Positions 1 through 11,821 of a DNA stretch of 64,000 nucleotides are shown here, one piece after another (position 1 is the first letter of the stretch; every line of letters begins with the position of its first letter). Source of the DNA: Xylaria sp. FL1777. Lineage: Eukaryota > Ascomycota > Sordariomycetes > Xylariales > Xylariaceae. The position numbers and the translations under genes are program-made. The notes under the pieces are model-generated. The model made no database searches and was not told the origin of the DNA. It worked only from the letters and a program-made list of their open reading frames with translations. The stretch lies in the NCBI GenBank assembly GCA_022578965.1, contig MU400539.1, positions 62,001 through 126,000 on the forward strand, written 5' to 3'.

Positions 1-3000
1 TAACATTCCTGATCCTGGAGGAGGTACACCATGCTACAATTAGTGTGTACAGTCACCGTTCTACGCGTACTTCCGTAAAAAAATACCCAAAAAAGCCCTG
101 ACAGCTGGAAAAGGGAATCGTAGTCGCGCCAGGGATTGTCTCAACTGCCCTTCACAGTAAGCTAACCCGGTGAGCTGAGCCTTTTTCGGCGTGCTGGGGG
201 TAGTTAAGGATGTTGGTGGCCCGTGCTCAATACCGAGTCACTTCTTGGGTTAGGATGTAGGTAACTATCTAGGTAGGTAAGTATCTAGTATACTTACAGT
301 ACACTATAGTAGATCGTATAGTCGCTTACGTACTCCGTCCATAGTAGTTAGCGAACAACGAATAGCTATACCCACAGTAGGTATCAGTATTGTAAGTACG
401 CATCTGGTAGTGTTAGTAGGGCTTGTAGTGTAGTGGAGGACGGGGAGAGCTTGCCGCAATCCGAATCGTATGACAGCCTATGGCAGAATTCGGCAGGGTG
501 ATCGATAAGTTTGTCGAAGATGGTGCAGCGTAGGGAATTCGCGATACACCACAGCAGGTAGAAAAAAAAGCCAGGGAAGACAAACGGACTTCTCACGCGA
601 AACAGGGAGTCCTAGCCACATCCCCGGTAGGGCACGGGGTGTCCTGCGCAATGTCAGATCTGAGTGCGGCCGTGGGCGAATGATAATTCGGCCAGGAAAC
701 ATGGGGAAGGGAGGAAGCTAGGGTTTGGATCTCACTCCCGAAATGAGATGACGAGAACCACCGAGGCGCCGAGGAGTCTGCCGTTGGCCCGCTGCCTTGG
801 TGCGGCGCAGTGCGGCGGGCGGGCCATCAGCCAGTCATTCGATCCGCCAGACGCTACGCTGCAAGGAGGTCTGTACTGTAGCACACGTACAGTAGGATGT
901 ACGCAGGACGTATGTAGTGTAGGGTGCCTGCCTAGTACATAGTAGGTAGGTACTTGGTGTGTTGTGTACTGTGCAGTACATGCTTCGGCCGGAGGTATGA
1001 ATGTACACCTACATACTCGCTGCGTACCTCACTTACTGCGTACACAACCTGCGCTAGAGCACTGACCATACTCTAGCCCGCTAGAGTAGCGTGCACACTA
1101 CTGCGTATAGTACACTACTGCGTGCCTAGAGGGTGGGTGAGATAGAGCCTTCGCAAGGATCATGCGGACACGGTAGATGGTAGTACATATTGGTTGCTGG
1201 AACGTGGCATGTGGTGGGCACCTGGGCGTGGATCCTCTGTGCCCTGCCATCCGATTTGTAGAGTTTAACTGGCGTCCATCTTTGATCGTATTGCTTTTTG
1301 GCCTTGGGGTAAGTCTCGAGCTGAACTTTTACCGTGTTTGGGGTCGAAACACAATTTTGCAAGCCCGAGACTCCAGACTTGATCGCACAATTGGAAACAA
1401 ATGGGCGCCCCCCCTCCCCCCTCCAAAAAATAACCTGGTAGAGAGTGCTATCGGTAAAGTCATTGTGTGATGGCAACTTCAGTCATATAAATGCTAGCGT
1501 ACCCAGGTAGTCAGCGGAAGGGTATGAATGGCAGGAAAAAAACCCAACCACGTGGAATTCTAGTGTGAGCGGCATACACTAGGTACGAACATGTACGAGT
1601 CTATACGAATTTCAGTACCTACCATACCTAATCCTGCAAAGCACGCTGTGCGAAAGAAGTAACCTACAGTAGTGCTACTACTTAGCGTAGATATTTGGTG
1701 GCTGACGCCCATCGCGGAATCTGGGTCAAGTGCCGACCGATGCTTGATTTAGGTAAGTATGTGTAGGTATTCGTCCAGTGTAGATCATTTGGGTAACATT
1801 ATATAGGAAGCTCTGTAGCTGTATTGAGTTAGTTCTGCTAACAAAGTCCAAAATGAAACGGATATAAAAACCGAAACCAAGAGCCTGTAATACAGATGAC
1901 ATTTCTTTTTGTGTTTGTTTGCTTCTTGTGTTAATAAATACCTGCGAGTCGAATTATATAACTAAATGAAGATAAGTAGTCTATAGATTGCGGTGCAGGC
2001 GTCCAAAGCACCGACCTATACCAAGTATGCTGTACCATGCCATATCATACAGACTGCGTATGCCCGACCTGTGCAGATACTACCCATGTAGCACTATCGA
2101 GCATAGGTATATGTAGTGTAGGTATGCTATGCACCCCACCATTGTCACTCGATCAGTTCATCTTGTTAGGTATCTTCTGACTTCAGACTTGATTCTGTAT
2201 TTAAAAATGAAAACAAAAACAACAAAAAACAGGTGTGGAAAGCGTACCAGAGGCTCGGCATTGGACCGGGACGAGGCATCTTTCACCCGAAGCATGGATC
2301 GTATCAGCACTATGTACACATGTATACTACCTAGGTATTGAGTCTACTGAGCACATACTACGTGTGGTTGGATGGTTTGAGGTGAACTGTGCGAAATAGG
2401 CCCCAGAATAAGAGGCAAAATACATTCAAGGCTATCTGAATTGGACAATATACGTACGTGTAAGTCCAGAGAGATTACTTATATACGCATACATAGTAGA
2501 TCGCCAGTGTTTGAAGTTGGGGGCTGGGTCAGGTAGGTACCTACATATAGTGTAGGTGTGGATGGTGGATGAGTTGCAATGCCCGAGGCCTCGGTGCTTA
2601 CCACAGTAGACTGGGGACTAGGGAGTATATAGTATAGATAGTCACACCATGTGTTGACCCGCTGCTGACGGTTGAACATGGACAGTGCACGGCCAAAGGC
2701 TGCCCAGCCCGCCTCTAGAAATGAGCAAAAACAGACTGTCGGGTCGAGTTCACGTCTCCTCAAGCGAAAGAGTCCCTCTCTACAGTGGGCACACAGTACG
2801 GGAGCGTACCCTTCAATTGTCGCGCGCTTTCTCGCCTAGGACGCATCAACCACCCGTGAACCGGCGATGGATCTGACACAACCGACCAGCCTCGCATTCG
2901 TTGCATCTATTCCATCCTGGGAGTTTTGATGACCCGTGGAGGGAGCAGGTTTCTTGTTGCTAGTATACCGAGTAAGGCAAAAATATGGGTTCAAAAAAAT

Positions 3001-6000
3001 AAGCACGAAAATTTTCCACGTGCGCAAGTATATACATACCTTACATAAGTGTAATAATTAATAGGTCAATAGTACATGTAATTACTCTATCTTAAATCTG
3101 CATCAGCCTAGGGTGTACCTAGTTACAGCTGTAAGGCATGCGGGATTGAGCACGTACAACAGTACAGATATGCACTGTAAGTTTCGGTTAAGGCTCAAAT
3201 TGCTAGGTATAGACTACTAGTATACAGTACACGCTACCAAATGCCTACTTGCACTAGTAGATGGAGTGGATACTTAATGAGAAGGGCATGTGCGGACGGA
3301 GCCTCCACATGCATCTAGCCCTCTCGCTCAATTACCACACACTAGGTCTATATAGCGACGTGTAAGTCACAAGGTACTAATCCATCTCCCACTTAAAATA
3401 CAACGTAGCATTTCAGTTGTGTACTGTATGGCTGATTGCCCAGCCCACTTCACGTGGCCGGTAGAATTATCTGCTAGGTATGTGTATGTTAGCTCACATT
3501 GAAAGAAGGAAAGGCAAAGCTACAAGTTTCTGGTGAAATGGTAAAAGAAACTGGTCTTCATCTTTGCTAAAGGTTACACTGGGTAGTCAGGCGGGAAAAC
3601 CTGGATTTTTCTCTGTCAGCAATGCATATCAAAGGTAGGTAGGTAGGTAAGGTAGTAGTAATATAAGCTACCCAAGGTAGTATACCGGTAGGTAGGTAGC
3701 CGGGTGAAGGGCACAGCTAGGTATCCCAACACGTGGTAATTCAACTTGTTACCGCTATCAAGGTATGGAGCAGCAGTGTATATACTAGGTACTCTCATGA
3801 GTAACCTAGTCATAGTCTGTCTGTCTGTAATTTATACTACATAGTTGATACTATATTTGCAGCAGTACTAGGTAGTATGTTCGTATGCTGATATACACAT
3901 TCTGAATAATAACGTGTATACTGGGTAATGAGGAAGGGAAATGAAGAGGGGAGGTGCACCATTCACCATTCGTCATCTGCATCAACCGCACGACCTACAT
4001 ACATACTATCGCTAGTACGGATTACAGCTGCTCGAGTGGCAACCCTCCTCGTGTCAGCCCGTGCGTTTATGCACCTCATATACAGGAGAATATGCAGGCC
4101 ACATGGTGAGGTGTGAGAGAGGTCTTGGCGTTGCATTGAGGACGGCGTCACTGCAACGGCAACACTGCTGCTACTACCTACCGTACGTACCTATACCTAC
4201 TACATAAGTATAGAGAGGAGGGGTAGGGGGTATTGGTATTCTGTATGTCTGGTAGCCTAAGTATGGACGTATAGTGTATTCTCGAGTTGAGTACAACAAC
4301 GAGCATTAGTATAAGGCCTAAAACAACGAAAGAGAGCACGGTTGAGGGAGACGGAGATAGCGCTTATTTGTTTCTTGCCTCAGTGGGCGGACGAGCATCT
4401 CACCCGTTACTTTGTGGTATATATATCTATCTTTATATGTCTACCGTCATATAGTAGCTGCCAGCTCTAGTAGTCCCCTTCTCTACGCACGCTCGCATAT
4501 TTTCTGCATTACTAGAACTCTACAACTACTAGGTGCTCACATTGTCCGAATATCTAGCTATCAGGGTATCATCTTTCTACGTATAGTAACACCATGTTTA
4601 CACCGTGTTTCTGGCTCATCCCACAATTCCCTAGCTCAAGGTAATACTCGATTGATGTTTGCATGGCACGAGTTGCTACTGACCTGCTCGAAACTGCGTG
4701 TTTTGGGCTCACCGCGGAGTTGGCCTTCGCTTCAATTGCCCGAGTTTGTTGGTGCTCGTTTCGGAGCAATTCTAGGGACACAGCACACGCGCATCACAGA
4801 TCTTTACGAGTATAGCATTCGTCTTACTTGAGCAACTCGGTTTTGCCGACTGAGAGTTGGAATACAGGATCTTCAAACCTCGTTTGCGCCAGATCCTTTG
4901 GACTCGATTGATGTCAAATATACGCGCTAGGCTTGGCCCGTCGGTCTGTCCGACCATGGCGTAGAAGAGAGAGGGGAAGAAACTTTGATCCTACCCGGCC
5001 TAGTTTGTGCATCATCTGATGATGAGGTAATGATGGTGATGTTCACATGTACACCTCAAGAGCTGCTGCTACGCTTCTAATAAGTGCTGCAACCGTATCG
5101 TTGATTGTTGTGAAATCCTGTCTATGTCTGGCTGGTTAATTATACAAGTTGTCTCAATGTCACGCCTGAGCTGGATGAGAGATGGTGGGTGGGCCGGCCA
5201 AGCTTTACATACTGCGTACTCAGTATACTTACTCTACAGTATCTAGCACCATGTACCTTTCCCCGAGGGATGATAACCATGCTGCCATGCTTCAAATATG
5301 TACTGATACTTGACCATGCTGCTGATGGGACCCCGGCGCGGGGTCCGCTTTTCTCTTGCATGGACAGGGATAGCGCTCAGAAACCATGTGTCTAGGTCTC
5401 TGGTACCTCGTGTGCCACGCGCGCAATGAGGAACAAGCGCTTCCGAGCCAGCTAATGACTCTGTTTCGCTGTGTGGTTGGTGGCTTGCGCTAGTCACAAG
5501 CGTGGGCCAGAAAGTCGAGCATACTTGTTCCGCAAGTAGCTGTCGGTCCACAAAGCCCCTCGTCCTGGACATTCGCCATGCGACGATCGGTGGGTAAAAA
5601 CCCGACGCATTATCTGAAAAGACATCACTACATGTGGCTGCACCCTGATTCTGCACTCCAACAAGTCATTCTACTTTGCACTCATTGTGGATGAACCGCA
5701 CAACCCTGGTAAGTTGCCTCCATTCCACCTTCCTTTACGTTTCCTGCTTGCTCTTAGTGCATGCGCTGCTGGACCTCTCCTGTCTTATCCGCACCTGTCT
5801 CTGTTGATGTCCTCACGGAGCCCACAGAGGGATCGGACTGTTGTGTAGTGTGTTTTCGAGTTCCGAGATCTGAGACCCTGAACTCATTACTACTTACTAC
5901 TCTACCAGTGCTGCTCTAGTGTGACTATGTACCGTACAAGGTACACTACTGTGCAGCAGAGGGAGCACACGAGCTGTGATGGGTTCCTCTACGGTTACTC

Positions 6001-6858
6001 ACTCGGTATCTGGTGGTCGTTTAATACACTACCTACACTTAGGTACGCAGTATGTACGCTTGACGCTACAAAATGCCCTAGCCGGGTAGAACCCATTTCT
6101 GCTCTTTTTATTAGCGTAGTGGATGTATTGTAAGGCATGTACATGTATACTGCTATGTAGGTAGTACCCAGCGTAGTGCATGCCGTGTACCTGTACTTAC
6201 CCACCTTGGTAACCATTGCGACAATACTGGCCTCTGGGCTACCTATGTACCCACCTACTGCCTGCTGTATGCCGTGCCGTATTTGACCTCACACAGCGGG
6301 CAGTCAGTAACACCTGTCTTGCCCTGTTAAGCTTCTCGGGTTATCCTGGTTCACGTTTCTCTAATTCTCCTTTTCTGACACCACCCTCATTGTAGCAACG
6401 ACTTATTTGCCAGCGTATATTCCCCTCCAAGTCCTCCAAGCCCTCTAAGCCATGTCTGTATGAAGCGGTGTTGGCGACAACGACCGCCATCGTTCTCTCT
6501 TTTCACGTTGCGGTCTTCGTCCTGTGGTCCAGCCACATTTCTGTCTACATAGTTTCCCTCGAGTTCGCGGCCTTTGGTCTAGTTGCGTCTCGTTGCAATT
6601 GGACGTCGACCACTGATGCTTTGCTTAGGTCCACTGCTTACCATTCATCGTTAGCCCTGATCGAGAATCATACATTCTGTCTGAGTATTATCGGCCACGC
6701 CAGTCTTCCCTGCACCCAGACCTCGAAAACTCGATTTAGACTGCGTAGGAATCTATAGATTAGCCGTCTCTTGTCTTCTGAATTCTATACACTGCCGTTC
6801 ACCATTGAAAGGTCAACCACCTTCTACGGTAGCCGTAAGATCTGACACATTGCCCACC
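1..6858. other. Long gene-free region with TAGGTAGG-type words
   Basis: I find no convincing gene in these 6.9 kb. The open frames present are short, overlap one another on both strands and show no domain or plausible exon chain. The sequence is full of short words such as TAGGTAGG, GTAGTGTAG and GTACTGTAC (for example near 260-290, 940-960, 3630-3655 and 3688-3702). The last 450 bases before the bHLH start become pyrimidine-rich, which is usual for a fungal promoter and 5' leader, and probably belong to that gene. Confidence 0.6.
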
Positions 6859-8413
6859 ATGACGGTTGAACAACAACGATCGGCTACCCAGAAGCTACCA
6901 GCGGGACTGGCCACTGTTCTGAATGCTCCCGAAGAACATCGGGACTCGGCATACTACTCAAGCACAGACGCCTCCAGCAAGCGTGGGTTACTGCCTTTCT
7001 TTGCTCCAGGCTGTTCGACTCCTATACTAATTAGCTCCCTTAGACAACTCGGCTGCGTCAGGCATTGGCATCAACATTTACCATGCCGCGCACGAGAAGA
7101 CGCCATCCCCCACAACGACGACGATCCCACAGCCACTCATATCTCCATCAAGCAACATGAGTGTCGCTTCGATGGTTTCGCCGACATCCCCCGGGAGTAT
7201 ACGTTTTGACCGACCCTTATCGCTGGAATCGAGTGGTGTGTTGAGCGGGACAACGAGCATAGGACCAGACTCGCGGAGAGAAAGTGTAGATAGTAGGATC
7301 AATCAGGGCTTTGGCGACTTGAAACTAGGCGGATCACCCTATGCCAGCGCAAACCAGTCTACAACATCGATCCATGCAAGTCTGGCACAGCAGAGGAATC
7401 CCCGAACTGGATTGGATCACTTATCGGTGCATCGGATATCTAACGGTTACCAGCCGAGTGTTGAACGAACGCCAGAAGGTCACCCTAAGGCACGAACCGC
7501 GCCGGCTATTACGGGGCCTGCCACGAGTACTATTGCGCGGGCTGCTGAACCTACAAAAGGACAGGCCTGGGCTTTTCCGGAGGATGAAATGCAGAGGATG
7601 CCTCCTGGCATTGCGAGTGGTACCTTTCTGGATTCTAGGCGTAGTAGCGTCGCCGATTCCATTGCAAGCAGCCAATTCACCGCCGACTCGCGACTCCCAC
7701 CTGGCCAGCGGCGTTTAGAAGACGGAGTAGGACCAGATTTTCCGCGTTTATCCACCAATTCCGCGGATTTTCAGACAGTCCATCATCATTCTCTCCAACA
7801 TAAACAACTTTCCGACCTGCAAAGCGAGGAATCTAGTCCTCATAATGGCTCACAGCCTTATAGTAGGACCCCCGAGCTCCGAGTCAGCCACAAACTCGCC
7901 GAGCGGAAGAGGCGTACAGAGATGAAGGAACTATTCGAACAACTCCGTGATCTGATGCCACAAGAGCGCGGCTCAAAGGCCTCTAAATGGGAGATTTTAT
8001 CAAAAGGTATGCGTCGACTTGACTAATTAACTTCTAGGCTGAAACTAATGATTGGTATAGCTATTACGGAGCACCAACGTCAAGCAGACCATATCAAACA
8101 ATTGTCTACTCACTGCCAGAATACTATTGCTGAGGCAGAAATGTTACGCCGCGAGATGGACAGGCTACGCATGGAGAATAATCAGTTGCGGAATGGCGCG
8201 GCCGCAGGTGCGGGACCCGTAAGCCAACAACCCACACCTGCTCAACAGCCTTCCTCCGACCCGTATGCCCAGGACCCCTATGGGAGAGCTTCTCGGCCGG
8301 AACTACCACCTTTGCGAGCTTTGAACAATAATTTGCCCAACGGTCCAGAATCTATGACTGGAGTACAATACGATGGCCAACGGCCCAGCAGTTTTCGGAC
8401 AGACCGATTCTAA
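6859..8413 (+). CDS. bHLH transcription factor (Esc1-like)
   Basis: Predicted DNA-binding regulator of 479 aa. Exons are 6859-6982, 7044-8006 and 8061-8413; both introns are phase 1 GT-AG with CTAAT-like branch sites. The start is chosen for its context (CCACCATGACG) and because it continues in frame through the first intron. Residues 1-320 are Ser/Pro-rich and probably disordered. The bHLH lies at about residues 321-385: a basic region with the His, Glu and Arg spacing of E-box binders (SHKLAERKRR), helix 1, a loop and helix 2. The second intron falls inside helix 2, and splicing restores KWEILSK-AITEHQ. A coiled segment (about 385-420) with MLRREMDRLRMENNQL suggests dimerisation, followed by a Gln/Pro-rich tail. 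The basic region resembles fission yeast Esc1 and filamentous-fungal HLH regulators. Target genes cannot be inferred. Confidence 0.88.
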
Positions 8414-9791
8414 ATGATTACTATTTCGATTATTGGCAGCACTCCTTCATTGTTAATTTCATTTGTTACGAATCTCGATAATCAAGATTCAAATTAGAAA
8501 CCACGAATGTACAGGCGATACCCAATACGAGAGGATGGGGTTGGTCACGGAATGCCTCGTAAGCTGTCTTTATGCCAGGAGCAACTGGCTCTTCGTGTGG
8601 CGGCTAGGTGTGACAGTCTGTGTCGGAATAGGGTTCGCCAAGGGCTCCTCGGCGTTTATGCAATGATGGTGCTTTATTTGCCAGACTCTCTCGGCCAACT
8701 ATTCCCTGGGTCGTGGGCGGTCGGCTAGGGTGAACTTCATTTTGGGGCAGATCAAAAACGTATAAAGGAAGGGATTGGGCAGCGGGTATGGTGGGAACGG
8801 GCGTGATGGCTTGCTGACGGGTGCTTATGATGTTCAACCAGGAGAGGACTTCTGGTACTGGCTGTCCACACCTTTTTTCGATTCTTTTCTATCACTGCAT
8901 TTTAGGAGTGTGCATATACCCTACCAGGCCGTTGGTCGTTCGATAGTACGGTCTGTGCTAAGCACCAAGATCTTGTTGACTATGAAGGAATGTTGAAGCT
9001 ATATCCATGAAGGGGAAGCATAGCGGCTAGGAAAAGCCTAAGGCCTGGTGGTAAAACGGGGAGGCTTAATCAGACCCTGATCTTTGGGGGTCCCATTGAG
9101 GTGGAACATGAGAAGCTTTTAAGCCAGATTTGTACTACATAGCTATATCACGAACTGTACTCTAGGGTACTTTATATATAGCTCGCAAGGATAATTGTAT
9201 GCTACAGACGCTTATTTCTGGTTGTATTTGTTCTTTCCGCTATGTCCTGGGGCATATAGCATCAGTAATGCTCCTAGAGCAGTGCATTGACGCAGAGGAA
9301 TGAAAACAAAAAACAAAAGCTACATAACCGGCGGGCCTCTTTAGGCCTACCTATACCTACCTATCTCCAGCACTTGCAAGGAGGTAGTTGTATTGCTTGT
9401 GTGCTACACTATTTATTTTGTTGCTACATTGTGATTTTCATTGTAAGTAGGTAGGTACCTAGGGTTAGGTACTTAGGTAGGTGATATCCACCAGCTCAAG
9501 GTTGATAGCCTTTCAAAGTTTGCACGTGGCACGGACCAGATATCGATTGCTCGCCACCCCTCGCCGGCGAGGTGCTGTAGCAGTCCGTCCTGTAGTGCGT
9601 CGTGTGGCCATTTTGGGACTAGCGTGGCCTTGCCATCCCTGTAAAGTTGTGGGTTCTCTCAAACGAATTAATCCACTCCGAAATTTTTCTCAATTCCTCT
9701 TTTCTCAACACCAGCTTCAGCCTACAATAATTTCCTATCTCTCGCTTATTGTACATCAACCAACCCTCTCCTTCTCCTACATACAATCATC
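8414..9791. other. Intergenic, no gene seen
   Basis: This stretch holds the 3' region of the bHLH gene and the 5' region of the RRM gene. Open frames are short and have no recognisable content. TAGGTAGGTACCTAGG-like words occur at about 9447-9482. A pyrimidine-rich segment near 9690-9780 is likely the leader of the downstream gene. Confidence 0.5.
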
Positions 9792-10782
9792 ATGTAAGGC
9801 ATCCTCCCAGCGCCATTGGCTTAGTCGACCTTTAGAATTGCCCATTAATTTTGAAAACAGGTATTGTGTTCGCCGAGCAGCTCTCCGCGCGGCTTGTTCC
9901 TCTTCGAGGTTCGTCGTCGTGCCGCGACAGCAAATCGCCGCAATTGCGATGCAGATCAGCAAAGCCAATGCACAGCCCGCCGGTTCCTGTTCTCTGCCTC
10001 GCTACTTCTCGCAGACCGCGCCCGTCGCTGAGGAAGGGGAGTCCGCTGTTGAGAAGGCCATTCGGGAGGGTCAAGAAGATGATTCAACAGTCGACGACGG
10101 TGCGCCGTTGCAATCTAGCGCCAACAGAGAACAAGAGGGCTTTACCGTTTTCGTCAGCAACGTGAGTTTCGATGCGACGGAGACACATCTGAACGACGCC
10201 TTTGGCAAGTATGGCGAGATCCGAAACACAAACATCGGTCGGGATGGACGAGGGTTAAGCCGAGGGTATGTATTGTGAACTTTCCTTGTTAATATGGCCG
10301 ATGCAACCGTGCATAACTATCAGGTGCTCGCTTGCTACTTAACTTTATACTAACAGTTCACCTTTAGCTTTGCCTTCATCACGTTTACCGACAAGGCGGG
10401 CGCAGATCGCGCTGTCCAGGAAGCGCACAATTCATTCTGGCACGGACGCCGTATCATGGTAGACCACCGCAAGGAAGGTCCTAACGTCAGAAAAAAGGGG
10501 GGCCCAATGGAACCCACGAAATCACTGTATATCGGCAATATACCATACGAGACGTCCGATGCGGATCTTAACAGGCTGTTCCGCAGTCTTCACAATGTCA
10601 AAGATGTTCGCGTGGCTATCGACCGGAATACCGGTTGGCCTCGAGGCTTCGCTCATGCTGACTTTGTTGACGTCGAAAGCGCCATCAAAGCCTATGAGTT
10701 TCTCCGAGAATACTCTCTCGGTGGCAGGTCGCTACGCGTTGATTATGCAGAGACTCGTCGCACCGGACCGGGGGCTAATTAA
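9792..10782 (+). CDS. Mitochondrial two-RRM RNA-binding protein, start codon split by intron
   Basis: Predicted 273-aa protein with two RRM domains. Exons: 9792-9793 (AT only), 9861-10265 and 10368-10782. Intron 1 begins GTAAGG directly after AT and ends AAACAG; splicing creates ATG plus an N-terminus rich in Arg, Ala and Ser with no acidic residue before about residue 58 (MYCVRRAALRAACSSSRFVV), typical of a mitochondrial presequence, with an RYFSQ-type processing region near residue 50. Intron 2 (10266-10367, ACTAAC branch site) interrupts RRM1 and restores LSRG-FAFITF. RRM1 spans about residues 95-172 (RNP2 VFVSNV, RNP1 RGFAFITF) and RRM2 about 188-265 (LYIGNI; RGFAHADF). Likely role: mitochondrial RNA processing or stability. 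An alternative start at the internal ATG at 9951 would lose the presequence. The family is clear; the exact target is unknown. Confidence 0.85.
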
Positions 10783-11821
10783 GAGGCCCCTTTTCTTGCC
10801 AAGGATGGGATGTATGGTATCCGCCGGGGTCTGCGGTGTTGTATAAGTTGTTTGCTTCTGGCCCGTGGCTGTATTCACATTTCAGAGGTGTTGCTGGAAG
10901 CGTACAGCATGATCCACGAGGGTTATGAGCGCAGTACAAGGAGGCGGTCGATGAACCGTGTTGAGTACCGTCTATAAGATGTCTCAACCGTTGTATATCT
11001 AGTAATACCTAGTAGAAATCGGTAACCTGTGTAGAAACAGCCATTGTCTGTTAGGCGTTGCATTGGTATTGTATGTGTGTAATGATACCTTCTCCCTCCA
11101 CTCAATCAGTATGATGATGATTACCAAGTACTATTGCTATTGTTTCTCTTAGGTGATTGAACCTTAGATGATAGGGAGCTTATCAATACAAAATTTGCGT
11201 CTACATCTTACTTCCATGGCGGTTTGACAATACCTACCGTATATCTAAGTTGAATCTACGGTGCATTGCATACTTGGTAGATACAGAAGTAAGTGGGATG
11301 TATGCGTAGGTACCTGAAAGAAATAAGGTGGGGCCGCCTCGGTGGCTGGGTTTAGAGTCGCAACGTCCCTCGGCATCAAATCCCCATCCCCCACCGCCAC
11401 GGTATTTGTAAGGTACCTTGGGTATGCCTTTGGGTGCAATAGGTAAGAATATCATACCTTACCTCAACATACATACCAACTACACAGATGAGGGCGGCAA
11501 CACAGTCCTTGATGTGATGTATTTTTCGACATACAAATAACCTATCATTTCTTACACTGAGACCACTCTGCATGGTTCGGGACTGCGTACGCTAATCGCA
11601 TATTCTCGCCACATTCTCGCTCATAGTCTCAACAGTCGTGCCACAAAGGCTCATATCATATTACCTTTGCGAATCTTTTATAGCGCCGCCACCATCACCA
11701 CAACGATCACCACTGCCCTCTCCTGTGATCTTGTCGCCAGTCTTCGCAGTTCGATGCGCGACTCATTCCTTTGTGCTCCTTGATCGACCCGTTCGCACTC
11801 GTCCCCAATACGACCACAGAC
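10783..11821. other. Intergenic, no gene seen
   Basis: Between the RRM gene and PEX5, both on +. Several short open frames overlap on both strands without recognisable content. A CACCATCACCACAACG-like C-rich segment around 11690-11720 lies in the probable PEX5 leader. Confidence 0.5.

Noticed and set aside
4412..4831. 139-codon frame on +
   Set aside because: Tyr/Ser/Leu-rich without domain, overlapped by opposite-strand frames; no exon structure.
5243..5656. 137-codon frame on -
   Set aside because: No recognisable motif or splice partners, in a region without other coding signs.
6468..6758. 96-codon hydrophobic frame on + upstream of the bHLH gene
   Set aside because: It lies in the pyrimidine-rich leader region, starts at a non-ATG codon and has no signal-peptide logic.
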